51,325 nucleotides of DNA from Chthonomonadia bacterium (GTDB lineage Bacteria > Armatimonadota > HRBIN16). The position numbers and the translations under genes are program-made. The notes beneath the pieces are model-generated. The model ran no database searches. It saw only the letters and a list, made by a program, of their open reading frames with translations, and had not been told where the DNA came from. The stretch is from contig JABUFA010000027.1 of NCBI GenBank assembly GCA_013314755.1, forward strand, positions 1-51,325, read 5' to 3'. Within the stretch, counting starts at the first letter, position 1. Every line of letters starts with the position of its first letter. This document shows, in pieces, positions 51,288-51,325 of the stretch.

Positions 51288-51325
51288 TCAGGGTCAGAAC
51301 GAGCGGCAGCCTGTTAAGCTCAGGC

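Overview
The window is about 51 kb of GC-rich (roughly 60%) bacterial chromosome. The best taxonomic hint is a set of three type IV-pilin-like DUF1559 proteins that begin [15 protein letters not shown]..., continue into an [10 protein letters not shown](K/R)AR block and end with an H-x9-DG (or degenerate) motif. This version of the family is typical of Armatimonadota. PEP-CTERM proteins, kdsB (Kdo-type LPS), an outer-membrane beta-barrel protein and HslVU also point to a diderm bacterium of that kind. The assignment is an inference from protein signatures, not a database result.

Layout. 1-2466: a truncated TlyA methyltransferase, then a TPR protein overlapping folP. 2511-6872 (minus strand): a DUF1559/LacI pair, a second DUF1559 with a small membrane protein, and a macro-domain protein behind an M55 D-aminopeptidase. 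7120-7779: a PEP-CTERM protein with a textbook promoter. 7960-15799: a complete type III-B CRISPR effector operon, cmr1-cmr6, with a HD-less but GGDD-positive Cas10 and a CARF-HEPN ribonuclease. No CRISPR array, cas6, cas1 or cas2 lies in the window, so crRNA must come from elsewhere. 15877-22462: a penicillin-acylase-family hydrolase, an AlbA_2 regulator, and a nitrogen cluster (beta-barrel protein, amt, P-II) behind a long structured leader. 22802-27640: a PhyH dioxygenase, then a minus-strand sulfur/redox operon: octaheme tetrathionate-reductase-family cytochrome, b-type cytochrome, YeeE, and YedE fused to a rhodanese-like domain with no catalytic Cys. 27791-30969: a 2-hydroxyacid dehydrogenase with an enolase-superfamily enzyme, and a PEP-CTERM protein.

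31134-36380 holds two unusual things. One is a complete TPP riboswitch with promoter and terminator that sits directly upstream of a DUF1559 pilin-like gene instead of a thiamine gene. The other is a family of about 144-bp intergenic elements made of five consecutive hairpins; further copies lie at 35971-36261, 48942-49016 and 51208-51287. Between the repeat groups is an 1136-residue double-PDZ exported protein.

36381-43744: hslVU, a malate-dehydrogenase-type enzyme, an inositol-monophosphatase-family gene coupled to glycogen phosphorylase, and a DUF3782-like coiled-coil protein with near-identical 96-bp repeats. 43802-48849: a compact operon kdsB-nnr-FHA-FHA. 49051-51080: a type II restriction-modification pair with overlapping genes, lying between two partial copies of the hairpin element.

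The strongest leads are the riboswitch-controlled pilin, the multi-hairpin repeat family (which also flanks the restriction-modification cassette), the structured leader in front of the ammonium-transport cluster, and the internal duplications in Cas10.
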